Assembly (NCBI GenBank): GCA_938034445.1
Contig: CALHLD010000024.1
Span: forward strand, 124,001-188,000
Direction of reading: 5' to 3'
Length of the DNA stretch: 64,000 nucleotides
Source of the DNA: an uncultured archaeon
GTDB lineage: Archaea; Thermoproteota; Nitrososphaeria; JACIWG01
Shown: positions 27,368-39,898 of the stretch, piece by piece
Numbering within the stretch: position 1 is the first letter of the stretch
Layout of the letters: every line of letters starts with the position of its first letter
Made by a program: the position numbers and the translations under genes
Notes under the pieces: generated by a model
Database searches by the model: none
Told to the model about the DNA's origin: nothing
What the model saw: the letters and a program-made list of their open reading frames with translations, nothing else

Positions 27368-28048
27368 TTGGAACGTGTGGTAATTAAATTAAGTGGTTCG
27401 GTGTTTAAGCTACCTTTTGATGCAAACTATATTAAAACTTTATGTGAATCATTTATTTCTATATTAAATGATGGAATACAGCCGATTATAGTATCTGGTG
27501 GAGGTGAAATTGCAAGATCTTATATAAACATTATGCGGGTGCTTGGTGCTGATGAGACAACTTTAGATGAGATTGGAATCCACGTTTCTCGGTTAAATGC
27601 AAAAATAATTATAAGTGCCCTTGGCTGTTATGCTTATCCTGTAGTTCCTACGTCCATGGATGAAATCTCCTTGGCTTTAAATTCAGGGAAAATAGTGGTT
27701 CTGGGTGGTCTCTATCCTGGACATTCTACTAATGCGACAGCAGCTTTAGTCGCAGAGAAATCTAATGCCTTTGTTCTTATTAATGCGACAGATGTTGACG
27801 GTGTCTATACAGCTGATCCCAAAGTTGATAAAAATGCAAAAAGATATGACCAAATTGATACCCATACTCTGTTTAACTTAGTAACAGCCTCCCCAATTAT
27901 TGCCGGCTCCTATGATCTCTTTGATCCTTTAGCTATTAAAATAATTGAACGTTCTAAAATCAAGACAAGGATAATTTTATGTACACCACAAAATATATTA
28001 AATTCAATAAAAGGTGTTAAAGTAGGCACTGAGATTGTTATAAAGTGA
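27368..28048 (+). CDS. pyrH: UMP kinase (archaeal type)
   Basis: An amino-acid-kinase-fold enzyme of 226 aa that phosphorylates UMP to UDP in pyrimidine synthesis. Signatures: VIKLSGSVF at 5, PIIVSGGGEIAR near 39, the substrate region GGLYPGHSTNATAALVAEK near 116 and NATDVDGVYTADPK near 139. TTG start at 27368. It is followed 5 bp later by a small zinc-ribbon membrane-protein gene on the same strand. Confidence 0.93.
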   Translation: MERVVIKLSGSVFKLPFDANYIKTLCESFISILNDGIQPIIVSGGGEIARSYINIMRVLGADETTLDEIGIHVSRLNAKIIISALGCYAYPVVPTSMDEISLALNSGKIVVLGGLYPGHSTNATAALVAEKSNAFVLINATDVDGVYTADPKVDKNAKRYDQIDTHTLFNLVTASPIIAGSYDLFDPLAIKIIERSKIKTRIILCTPQNILNSIKGVKVGTEIVIK

Positions 28049-28053
28049 CCTAA

Positions 28054-28278
28054 ATGTCAGAAAAACAAGATAAGACAAGAACTATTCCTCCACATACCCA
28101 TTGCAAAATTTGTGGTGCTGCCATACCTTTAGGGAAAGTTTTTTGTTCAAATGCATGCAAACAAAAATCTATAGAAATGGATAAAAGAATGAAACGAACA
28201 CAACTTATTTACTTTATCATTTTCTTAATCCTCATGCTCTTCACCTTAATATTCATTTATATTAGACCTTCACAATAA
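28054..28278 (+). CDS. DUF2116-type zinc-ribbon membrane protein
   Basis: A 74-aa protein. The N-terminal half carries a zinc ribbon (CKICGAAIPLGKVFCSNAC, C-x2-C and C-x3-C ligands), followed by a basic stretch and one transmembrane helix at about 50-70. This matches the small archaeal family DUF2116, which has no known function. It probably shares the pyrH transcript. Confidence 0.8.
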   Translation: MSEKQDKTRTIPPHTHCKICGAAIPLGKVFCSNACKQKSIEMDKRMKRTQLIYFIIFLILMLFTLIFIYIRPSQ

Positions 28279-28380
28279 AGTGCATTTAATACATGTAAGA
28301 GGGAAAACGTTTAGTAAACAAAATTTACTAAAATTTGTAAATTTATCATCTAGTATTTGGTTATAAAGTAAATGGTATAA

Positions 28381-28465
28381 TGCGGGGGGTGGGATTTGAA
28401 CCCACGAACGCCTACGCGAACAGATCTTGAGTCTGTCCCCTTTGACCTGGCTCGGGAACCCCCGC
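28381..28465 (-). tRNA. tRNA-Leu(CAA)
   Basis: A class II tRNA of 85 nt: acceptor GCGGGGG/CCCCCGC, anticodon stem ACAGA/TCTGT with loop CTCAAGA (anticodon CAA), a long variable arm, T arm GTGGG-TTCAAAT-CCCAC and discriminator A. No intron. It diverges from the rRNA promoter. Confidence 0.93.
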
Positions 28466-28530
28466 ATCAAACAAATAAACATAATTTACTTATAAAAATT
28501 AAAATTAAACAACTCACATGTCATCAGCAA

Positions 28531-28541
28531 AATTTTTATAT
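28531..28541 (+). promoter_or_regulatory. rRNA operon promoter (TATA box)
   Basis: AATTTTTATAT lies about 185 bp before the 16S gene and about 25-30 bp before a G/C-rich leader starting near 28565. It is the only good TATA candidate between the divergent tRNA-Leu and the rRNA genes. Confidence 0.55.
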
Positions 28542-28564
28542 CCCTTTTTTGCGGTTAATGTTTG

Positions 28565-28717
28565 CGCAATGGCGGCGCTTTGTTAGAGCATGGGGACAAA
28601 GTTCCCCTTTTGCAATGAATAACAAGCCTCCAGTTGCGCGTACAAAATGAGGATTCGAAGCAAAACTTCGAATCCGAGAAGGGTGTGATGCTTAGTCAAT
28701 TAAGGTAATAGCGTCCG
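28565..28717 (+). other. Structured pre-rRNA leader
   Basis: A leader of about 150 nt, unusually rich in secondary structure. An imperfect long stem is formed by GCGCAATGGCGGCGCTTTGTTA and the downstream CAAGCCTCCAGTTGCGCG, enclosing a GGGGAC/GTTCCCC hairpin. A perfect 10-bp hairpin GGATTCGAAG/CTTCGAATCC follows at 28651-28675, then the left arm of the 16S processing stem at 28681-28704. The leader could be plain pre-rRNA or contain a separately processed small RNA. Confidence 0.6.
28681..28704 (+). ncRNA. 16S processing stem, left arm
   Basis: GTGATGCTTAGTCAATTAAG is perfectly complementary to the arm at 30231-30250, and four more pairs (one G-U) extend it. Such stems around archaeal rRNAs form the bulge-helix-bulge cut by the splicing endonuclease. 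Confidence 0.9.
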
Positions 28718-30221
<1,504 letters not shown>

Positions 30222-30230
30222 TCGAAATGA

Positions 30231-30254
30231 CTTAATTGACTAAGCATCACATCC
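30231..30254 (+). ncRNA. 16S processing stem, right arm
   Basis: CTTAATTGACTAAGCATCAC pairs with 28685-28704 to enclose the whole 16S rRNA. It lies in a short 16S-23S spacer (about 120 nt) that also has a hairpin GATCATGGAT-like stem and GGAGACC-AAAA-GTCTCC. No tRNA-Ala is in the spacer. Confidence 0.9.
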
Positions 30255-30324
30255 TTGTTAATGCAATCCATGATCCGTTAAGATCATGGATGAAGGACAT
30301 AGGAGACCAAAAGTCTCCGATGAA

Positions 30325-30338
30325 TGTCGTGCATAGGT
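30325..30338 (+). ncRNA. 23S processing stem, left arm
   Basis: TGTCGTGCATAGGT is perfectly complementary to ACCTATGCACGACA at 33470-33483, enclosing the 23S rRNA. Confidence 0.85.
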
Positions 30339-30344
30339 GTGACA

Positions 30345-33455
<3,111 letters not shown>

Positions 33456-33469
33456 TGTCTGGTCACAAA

Positions 33470-33483
33470 ACCTATGCACGACA
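33470..33483 (+). ncRNA. 23S processing stem, right arm
   Basis: ACCTATGCACGACA pairs with 30325-30338. AT-rich sequence with T-runs follows (33530-33563), a plausible site of transcription termination for the rRNA operon. Confidence 0.85.
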
Positions 33484-33566
33484 GAATTATTAATATAACA
33501 TAAAGTTATTATATAGACTTCTAAAACAAGAAAAAATATTTTTAAATTTCCTCTTTTCTAATTTTT

Positions 33567-34256
33567 TTATGTTGCTTTCCTTTCATAAATTTCAAGGAAA
33601 GCAATCTTTGAAATGTTAGGTAAGTATTTGAAAATATCGTTTGCTAAAGCTCTTTTGACAATTTGTAATCCCTCTTCAAGATAAAGTTCTACTGGTAATT
33701 CAAATGTTAGTACGTTTTCTTGTATAGAAAACTTTAGTTTTTCCTTTTCTATAGGTATTCTTCTCAGGAAAAGTGCCTCTATCTTTTCTGCATCTTCCTT
33801 TAATTCTCTCACTACCTCAACTTCATAAAGAATAGTTTTTCCAGAATATTTGTGGTTAAAATCTATATGCACTCTTCCTGAAGCTAAAAGTTTAACTCGC
33901 CCTATCCTGTTATCTATTTCAATTTCATCTCCGATTTTCAATTGATTTGCACGTTCTCCTAGTCTACGTAATGGGATGATTTTTACTTTTGACGGATCCC
34001 ATATACCAAATGCTTTTTCAGGAGGGATTTCTAGTAAAATTTTTTCTCCTACATTCATTTCTTTTAATTTTTCGTCTACTGGTTCCAGAACCCACCTTTC
34101 CCCAATAGCAATTAATCTAGGATTATACTTTCTTGTCGGATCAAAGACATTATATTCTTTGGCTTTTTCCTCTAAAGTTGTTTCAATAAGTTCATTTGTC
34201 TCTTTAACAATTCCTGTTAAGTTAGCGTATATTAACGTACCTGGTTCAAATGGCAT
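33567..34256 (-). CDS. FKBP-type peptidyl-prolyl isomerase (SlyD-like)
   Basis: A 229-aa protein folding helper. The N-terminal FKBP half (GTLIYANLTGIVKETNELIETT) is interrupted by the inserted-in-flap region typical of archaeal FKBP26/SlyD proteins, and closes with GRVHIDFNHKYSGKTILYEVEVV near 128. A C-terminal extension of about 80 aa follows, as in the long archaeal type. No signal peptide, so it is probably cytoplasmic. It lies 34 bp downstream of nadM on the same strand. Confidence 0.92.
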   Translation of the reverse strand: MPFEPGTLIYANLTGIVKETNELIETTLEEKAKEYNVFDPTRKYNPRLIAIGERWVLEPVDEKLKEMNVGEKILLEIPPEKAFGIWDPSKVKIIPLRRLGERANQLKIGDEIEIDNRIGRVKLLASGRVHIDFNHKYSGKTILYEVEVVRELKEDAEKIEALFLRRIPIEKEKLKFSIQENVLTFELPVELYLEEGLQIVKRALANDIFKYLPNISKIAFLEIYERKAT

Positions 34257-34290
34257 ATAAAACCCCCCGCTCGGTCTTCTATTTATTTTT

Positions 34291-34809
34291 TTACTTCCTC
34301 AATTTCCTTATCCTTTCTTCACCATCAATTTCTTTTATTATTTTAATTACTGGTTCTGGGACTAAATGCTCCCAAGGTTGTCCTTCTAAAATCCTATTCC
34401 TTATTTCTGTTGCAATAAATTTCTCCCTTTCTGTCAAAGGAACTTCTATTACAGGAAAATTTTCTTCAGAAAAGAGTCTTAATGTTAGTGGATCGTTTGA
34501 AAATACAATCTCAAATTTTGGAACAAGCATCCTCACTATTTTTGTCCACAAATAATGTACCTTAACATCAGGAATGGGTATTATCATCCATTTTCTCTGG
34601 TCAATATTTTCTTTTTCTAAAACAGATTTAATCATTAGTATCCTCTCTGCTGCTGTAAACGGATTTCTCCTTTCATGGCTTCTATTAGCACTACCTAAAC
34701 CTATGTATAAGAAATCAGTATATTCTAAAGCATATTTAATAGCAAATAGATGGCCATAGTGGAAAGGTTGAAATCTTCCAATGAAGAGTGCTGTTTTATA
34801 TTTATTCAT
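34291..34809 (-). CDS. nadM: Nicotinamide-nucleotide adenylyltransferase
   Basis: A 172-aa archaeal NMN adenylyltransferase that makes NAD from NMN and ATP. The nucleotidyltransferase motif GRFQPFHYGH is at residue 11, the substrate region GSANRSHERRNPFTAAER near 39, and the second motif FIATEIRNRI near 131 (variant of the ISSTxxR motif). Length is normal. It probably heads a transcript with the FKBP gene. Confidence 0.95.
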   Translation of the reverse strand: MNKYKTALFIGRFQPFHYGHLFAIKYALEYTDFLYIGLGSANRSHERRNPFTAAERILMIKSVLEKENIDQRKWMIIPIPDVKVHYLWTKIVRMLVPKFEIVFSNDPLTLRLFSEENFPVIEVPLTEREKFIATEIRNRILEGQPWEHLVPEPVIKIIKEIDGEERIRKLRK

Positions 34810-34965
34810 ATCTTTTGAGCTTCTTCTATCAATAATTAAAGTTTTATGTGCTTTACTCCATAATTTACTTGACCCCCCCTTTTAATAAAATGTGGCAACG
34901 TTTAAATCAAAATCTAAATTAACCACCAATGTGGATATAAAGTGGCTAAAAAAGGTGATTAGAAA

Positions 34966-35574
34966 TTGTATATTCCAGGCGCAACTGCCTTAGGAATTGT
35001 GTTTAAAGATGGTGTAGTGTTAGGCGCAGATAAAAGATTCGCGTACGGCAATTTTTTGCTAAGTAGGAGTTCAAAAAAGGTGTTCTTAATAACAAATAAT
35101 GTAGGTGCCGCTTGTGCGGGAATGATTTCAGATATGCAAAATCTTATAAAACGAGTTACAGTTGAAATAAAACTTCGGGAACTCGAAATAAGACGACCTG
35201 TTCCCCCTAATTCAGTAGCAAAGCTGATGTCTGTTATAATGTTTAGTGAACGTCTTTATCCTTTACTAACCCAGGTTATAGTAGGCGGCATTGGTGAAAG
35301 ACCTTCTGTTTACGTTCTAGATCCTTTAGGTTCTATAATACCAGATGAATATGCAACTGTTGGTTCTGGAACTGAGATTGCAATTGGTGTTATAGAAAGT
35401 GAATACAAAAAAGATATGAACGAAAAAGAAGCAACAGAACTTGCGATCAAAGCTCTCAAAGCTGCAATGCAAAGAGATATTGCAAGTGGCGATGGTATAG
35501 ACTTACTTATAATAAAATCCAATGAAACCAAAGAACAAGAAATAAAATTACAATCAATATATTCTCTTAAATGA
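34966..35574 (+). CDS. psmB: Proteasome beta subunit lacking the catalytic Thr1
   Basis: A 202-aa 20S proteasome beta-type subunit. The usual cleavage site G|TTTVGI is replaced by GATALGIVFKDGVVLGAD, so alignment puts Ala at the position of the catalytic Thr1. Asp17, Arg19 and Lys33 equivalents are retained (GADKRF and RSSKKVF). The N-terminal extension is only about six residues (MYIPGA). TACK archaea commonly have two beta subunits, one of them not processed; this one is likely structural and paired with the active subunit at 47.9 kb. TTG start; the stop overlaps the ATG of taw1 (ATGA). Confidence 0.9.
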   Translation: MYIPGATALGIVFKDGVVLGADKRFAYGNFLLSRSSKKVFLITNNVGAACAGMISDMQNLIKRVTVEIKLRELEIRRPVPPNSVAKLMSVIMFSERLYPLLTQVIVGGIGERPSVYVLDPLGSIIPDEYATVGSGTEIAIGVIESEYKKDMNEKEATELAIKALKAAMQRDIASGDGIDLLIIKSNETKEQEIKLQSIYSLK

Positions 35575-36554
35575 TGAAATTTATGGCATTTTATCCACAA
35601 CAGCTTATATTAAAGCTAAAAAGACAAAAATACCAGCTTGTAGGTGTACATTCTGCTGTAAAAAAATGCAACTGGCTCCATCAAAGTCTACTTTATAATA
35701 GAGTTTGTTATAAAGAACAATTTTTTGGAATAAAATCACATAGATGTCTCCAAATGTCCCCGTCACTTTTTCACTGCAATTTTCATTGTTTGCATTGTTG
35801 GAGAATAATGCCAGAGGATATTGGCATTGAATGGAACGAACTTGCCCCTCCAAGGCAAGGATGGGACACCCCTGAAAAAGTTTTTGAAGAATCTTTCGAG
35901 GCACAAAGAAAAATACTTTCAGGCTATAAATCTCTTGTTTTAAAGGGAATGATTGAACAATCAAAATATGTTGAAGCGCTTACTCCAACACAAGTAGCAA
36001 TCTCCCTTACAGGCGAACCAACCCTCTATCCATATTTGGGTGAATTAATAGAGTTGTACAAAAGAGCAAGGTGTACAGTATTTTTAGTAACAAATGGCAC
36101 CTTGCCAAATGCACTTTCTTCGCTTTCAAGCCTACCCACTCAACTTTATATTTCTTTAACTGCATATGATTACGAATCTTTTATCAAGCTAAATAGGCCA
36201 GTATCAAAAACTCTCTGGTATTCAATTTCTAAATCATTGGAATTAATGAATTCATTAAATTGTCCAACTGTTTTGAGAATAACTTCAATAAAAGGCTTAA
36301 ACATGGAAAAACCTGAAGCCTTTGCAAAAATAATAAATAAATATGAACCATTATATACCGAAGTAAAAGCATATATGCACATTGGTTACTCGATTTATAG
36401 ACTAAAAAGAGAAAATATGCCATCACATGATGATATAAGATTGTTTGCTAAACAATTATCAGAGAATACTGGTTATAAAATAATCGGTGAATCAAAGGAT
36501 AGTAGAGTGGTCCTGCTTTCTAAAAAATTAAATACGCCAAAAAAGTTTAATTAG
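35571..36554 (+). CDS. taw1: tRNA 4-demethylwyosine synthase (radical SAM)
   Basis: Taw1/TYW1 condenses pyruvate with N1-methylguanosine-37 of tRNA-Phe to give the tricyclic base of wyosine derivatives. The radical-SAM cluster motif is CNFHCLHCW near residue 70, and the upstream cysteine region HSAVKKCNWLHQ may bind the second cluster. SLTGEPTLYPYLGELI near 145 is a family landmark. 327 aa, normal length. It is translationally coupled to the proteasome beta gene by a 4-bp overlap. Confidence 0.93.
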   Translation: MMKFMAFYPQQLILKLKRQKYQLVGVHSAVKKCNWLHQSLLYNRVCYKEQFFGIKSHRCLQMSPSLFHCNFHCLHCWRIMPEDIGIEWNELAPPRQGWDTPEKVFEESFEAQRKILSGYKSLVLKGMIEQSKYVEALTPTQVAISLTGEPTLYPYLGELIELYKRARCTVFLVTNGTLPNALSSLSSLPTQLYISLTAYDYESFIKLNRPVSKTLWYSISKSLELMNSLNCPTVLRITSIKGLNMEKPEAFAKIINKYEPLYTEVKAYMHIGYSIYRLKRENMPSHDDIRLFAKQLSENTGYKIIGESKDSRVVLLSKKLNTPKKFN

Positions 36555-36584
36555 GTCGCTATAAACTTTGGTTAAGACTAAACT

Positions 36585-37172
36585 ATGAATAATGAAATAG
36601 CAAATGAAATAGATTTTGATGGTTTACTAAAAATTTTAGAAGACTTGGATTTGCAAAGGGAACACACATATAAAGAAAGCAGGCAAATATTAATTTCTTT
36701 TCCAAAACTTTTTGTGTTGTTGCATGAAGAAAAATATGTTGAAGCACAAGATTTGCTAAGCCAACTCGAGATAAGAATAAAAAAGCTTAGATCTGAAATT
36801 ATCCCTCGATGGCAAAAATATCTTTTACAAGCAGAAATCGAATATGTCGAAGCCTACGCTTATTTATCACTACTACAGAAAGGTCGTATACCCTCACAGA
36901 AAGATATGTGCGTTGAAGTAGATGCTTACCTTTTAGGTTTGCTTGATTGTATAGGTGAACTTAGGCGCGCCGTCTATGATAATATAAATAAGAAAAATTA
37001 TGTTAAAGCGTCTCTCTGTTTTAATTATATGAAATCTATTCTAGAAAAAATTTTTCCATTATCATATTTTGACAACGTTATTCCTAGTTTAAGGCATAAA
37101 GTAGATTTGGCTCGAAAGTTAATTGAAGAAACATATATTGATCTAACAAAAATAAATGCATTAAAATGTTAA
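36585..37172 (+). CDS. Translin family protein
   Basis: A 195-aa all-helical protein of the translin fold (nucleic-acid-binding and RNA-processing octamers in eukaryotes). Landmarks are the N-terminal FDGLLKILEDLDLQREHTYK and the core helix VDAYLLGLLDCIGELRRAVYD near 110. Archaeal members are thought to act on RNA but are poorly characterised. It follows taw1 by 30 bp on the same strand. Confidence 0.85.
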   Translation: MNNEIANEIDFDGLLKILEDLDLQREHTYKESRQILISFPKLFVLLHEEKYVEAQDLLSQLEIRIKKLRSEIIPRWQKYLLQAEIEYVEAYAYLSLLQKGRIPSQKDMCVEVDAYLLGLLDCIGELRRAVYDNINKKNYVKASLCFNYMKSILEKIFPLSYFDNVIPSLRHKVDLARKLIEETYIDLTKINALKC

Positions 37173-37249
37173 AAACGTCACGCTTAATTATACTAAAATA
37201 TGAGCAAAAAATACTTATTTCTTTAGTCAACAAATCACTTTGAGTCAAA

Positions 37250-37969
37250 ATGACAGTATCATTTAGAGAAATAAAACCTTCCATCCTATCAACATTATTA
37301 GAGTTATTATGTTTAGGCGCTAAAAGTAAACCTGTAGAAATATCTACTTCTGAGTTGGGGAAACGCTTAGGAAAGTCGCAGCAAAGCATGTCGAAGCATA
37401 TTATAGAATTGGAAAAACTTGGGCTAATAGAGGTCACTTACAGAAAAAGGAGATCGGTCATTAAATTAACAGAAAAAGGTGTCTCAATTTTATTAAGTCT
37501 TTATTCAACTCTTAGAGAGGTATTTGAAGAAGCACCAAATATAATTGAATTAACTGGCATCGTGTTCTCAGGATTAGGCGAAGGCTCATATTATGTCACA
37601 ATAGAAGGGTATAGAAAGCAATTTATTAGAAAACTTGGATTTGACCCCTATCCTGGAACATTAAATGTTAGGCTAACATCAATAATGGAAAAAAAGCAAA
37701 GAAAAGATTTAGAATATTATAATGGTATTTCCATAGAAGGTTTCAATGACGAGTATAGAACCTATGGTGGTGCTAAATGTTTTCCTGTAATAATTAATGA
37801 TACAGTAGAAGGTGCGATAGTTTTGACAAAGCGCTCTCTCTATGACGAATCTGTATTAGAAATAATTGCTCCAGTAAATCTTAGAGCGAAATTAAATCTT
37901 AAAGATGGCGATAAAGTTAGATTAAAAGTCTATATATCAGAAAAAAGTATAAATTCTAAATCTGGTTAA
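37250..37969 (+). CDS. rbkR: CTP-dependent riboflavin kinase with N-terminal HTH (RbkR type)
   Basis: A 239-aa two-domain protein. The N-terminal winged helix (STSELGKRLGKSQQSMSKHI near 33) is followed by the DUF120 kinase domain with GLGEGSYYVTIEGYRKQF near 107 and LGFDPYPGTLNVRL near 127. DUF120 enzymes convert riboflavin to FMN using CTP; the HTH-fused form is known as the RbkR regulator of riboflavin genes. Its 3' end overlaps the convergent FAD synthetase gene by 14 bp, so consecutive pathway steps are neighbours. Confidence 0.93.
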   Translation: MTVSFREIKPSILSTLLELLCLGAKSKPVEISTSELGKRLGKSQQSMSKHIIELEKLGLIEVTYRKRRSVIKLTEKGVSILLSLYSTLREVFEEAPNIIELTGIVFSGLGEGSYYVTIEGYRKQFIRKLGFDPYPGTLNVRLTSIMEKKQRKDLEYYNGISIEGFNDEYRTYGGAKCFPVIINDTVEGAIVLTKRSLYDESVLEIIAPVNLRAKLNLKDGDKVRLKVYISEKSINSKSG

Positions 37970-38600
37970 TAATATTGGGGTCTTTTAAAAGCAGAGAGCT
38001 TTTCACTCCCTCAAGTTTTTCAGAAATTCTTATTACGGTACTATCCAACTTATGCTTAATTATATAGTTTCTAATTTCTTCTTCACTATGAACTTGATCA
38101 TATCCTAATGCAATAATATCTGGCTTAATCTTTAAAAGTACATTATATATGTTTTCCTCTTCTTCCCCTCCTAGTAAAGCATAATCCACAATCCTTAATG
38201 AATTAACAAGTTCAAGTCTCTTGTTTTCATCATTATATGGTTTTTTCCCTCTAATTTTCTCAGCTATTTTGTCTCTAGAAACAATTACAATCAAAATATC
38301 ACCAAAATCTTTTGCCTTCTTTAAAGTTAAAATATGTCCAGGGTGTAGAATATCGAAAGTTCCTCCGCATAAAACAACTTTTATCTTTTTTCTTCCTTTA
38401 CAAGTAGGCTTTATTCCTTCACGGGATCTTTTTAACAATCCTTTTTTAATTAATCTATTTATAATCTCCTTATTTTTTTGCTTAAATGGTGTTAAAAAAG
38501 TTGTAGTGTTTCTGAAATTGATTTTATTTCCCTTTAAATTTTCTAGGAAAATTTTTAAAAGAAATTCTTTCTCAATATTATGTTTCAAGGTTTTCACCAT
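37956..38600 (-). CDS. ribL: Archaeal FAD synthetase (RibL) with N-terminal extension
   Basis: The C-terminal cytidylyltransferase-fold domain has GGTFDILHPGHIL near residue 79 and the second motif RISEKLEGVKSS near 196. RibL transfers AMP from ATP to FMN to make FAD. Here a domain of about 70 aa precedes it (FNNTTTFLTPFKQKNKE-like, then RLIKKGLLKRSREGIKPT), resembling a winged helix; bare RibL proteins are about 150 aa. The neighbouring riboflavin kinase supports the assignment over other cytidylyltransferases. It overlaps dphB by 7 bp. Confidence 0.87.
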   Translation of the reverse strand: MVKTLKHNIEKEFLLKIFLENLKGNKINFRNTTTFLTPFKQKNKEIINRLIKKGLLKRSREGIKPTCKGRKKIKVVLCGGTFDILHPGHILTLKKAKDFGDILIVIVSRDKIAEKIRGKKPYNDENKRLELVNSLRIVDYALLGGEEEENIYNVLLKIKPDIIALGYDQVHSEEEIRNYIIKHKLDSTVIRISEKLEGVKSSLLLKDPNIINQI

Positions 38601-39640
38601 TTTATTTCTAAAACTCCTTGAAACCTAAGTGCATCTAAAAGTCCTTCTGCGTATCCCACACTGAGCATGGCCAAATTTTCCTCGCCTAAATTATAAAATC
38701 TAACAGCATCATCTAAATAACATTCTATGTTTTCGAAAAGGGTTTCAAATTTTTTTTCAGTTATTTTTTCTTTTGCATACTTTAAAGCTGCTTGTGTGTT
38801 TTTTACATATTTTTCTATAAGATATCCAACTCTTCTTTTTACAAATTTAGAATTATTTACTTCAACTTCTCCCTGTAGGTTAAATAACACTTTTAACGCC
38901 TCCTTTTCTATAAAATGTAAGTCTGATGGTATAATAAGCGAATGTGGTGGTGTTCCAAAATCTATGTTTAATAGTTCTTGAACTCTACCAATGTACACTT
39001 TCTCATTTTTTCTATGGATTCTGCAAGCAACAATTATAAAGGTTTCATCAGAAAAAGCTCCTAATTTGTAAATATCTTCAGCCTCTTTAAGTATCTTAAA
39101 AGCATTATTAGGCGTTATTCCTTCCTTGCTTTCAACATCATATTCAAGCAGGAAAATTGTATGCAGTCTCTTGATCAAATTTTCGTATAATGTGAAATAT
39201 ACTGTTGTTGCAGGTGTGCCACTATGTCGAACAATTGTAGCTATTTTTCCAAACTTGTAAGAATGAAGCCCAAAGGAATTCATCAGAATAGATGCTATTG
39301 AAGTATTATGTATTACTTTATATGGTATATTCCTTTTTTTGCACTCTAAGATAAGTGCTAAATGTGTAGTTGCAAAAAGGGGATCACCTAACACGGCAAA
39401 GCCAACATTTTTAATCTTAGCTTCCTCTAAAATTTTATCCATTTGTTCCTCTACTTTTTTCCTTTCAAATATAACAATCACATCTTTCTTAATAGTCTCC
39501 TTTAATTCTTCTTCAAAATTTTCTGGAATGTAAGTAGTGTAGCCATCAAGAAAAATTACATCACTTTCCTTTAGCACTTCAAATCCTTCTAAAGTTATTG
39601 ATTTTATTCCCTGCACTCCTAATCCTACTAAAGCCAACAT
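38594..39640 (-). CDS. dphB: Diphthine synthase fused to a DUF357 domain
   Basis: The N-terminal part, about 260 aa, is the SAM-dependent methyltransferase of diphthamide synthesis on EF-2 (LALVGLGVQGIKSITLEGFE at 2, VLGDPLFATTHLAL near 83, TSIASILMNSFGLHSYKFG near 113). Diphthine synthase normally ends near 260-265 aa. This protein continues to 348 aa with a helical tail, DAVRFYNLGEENLAMLSVGY then AEGLLDALRFQG, that matches the small archaeal family DUF357, usually a separate gene. The downstream gene is ribL. Dph2 for the first pathway step is at 44.6 kb. Confidence 0.9.
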   Translation of the reverse strand: MLALVGLGVQGIKSITLEGFEVLKESDVIFLDGYTTYIPENFEEELKETIKKDVIVIFERKKVEEQMDKILEEAKIKNVGFAVLGDPLFATTHLALILECKKRNIPYKVIHNTSIASILMNSFGLHSYKFGKIATIVRHSGTPATTVYFTLYENLIKRLHTIFLLEYDVESKEGITPNNAFKILKEAEDIYKLGAFSDETFIIVACRIHRKNEKVYIGRVQELLNIDFGTPPHSLIIPSDLHFIEKEALKVLFNLQGEVEVNNSKFVKRRVGYLIEKYVKNTQAALKYAKEKITEKKFETLFENIECYLDDAVRFYNLGEENLAMLSVGYAEGLLDALRFQGVLEIKW

Positions 39641-39733
39641 CCACTTATCTATCTAATAGGTTCTAAAGTACTATGATAAAGAATTTTGCATTTATAAAAA
39701 GTTAAAAATACCTTAAGATTTACCAAAATGACA

Positions 39734-39825
39734 GGGCCTGTGGCTCAGCCAGGAAGAGCGGCTGGCTCTTAAAATTGGCTCCTGGAGAGACCAGTAGGTC
39801 CGGGGTTCAAATCCCCGCAGGCCCG
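39734..39825 (+). tRNA. tRNA-Lys(CTT) with an 18-nt canonical intron
   Basis: Acceptor GGGCCTG/CAGGCCC, anticodon stem GCTGG/CCAGT, T arm CGGGG-TTCAAAT-CCCCG, discriminator G. The anticodon loop is CTCTTA + intron 39772-39789 + A, at the canonical 37/38 position. The bulge-helix-bulge is visible: central helix CTCT/GGAG flanked by the bulges TAA and AGA. Confidence 0.92.
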
Positions 39826-39898
39826 TTATGTTAAATTAAACATTAACAATATAAAAAAATTTAAATTTATTTTTTCCAAAAACTAAACTGTTGACCAA

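Noticed and set aside
30222-30324. tRNA-Ala in the 16S-23S spacer
   Set aside because: The spacer is about 120 nt of processing stem and hairpins with no cloverleaf; tRNA-Ala is at 53.97 kb.
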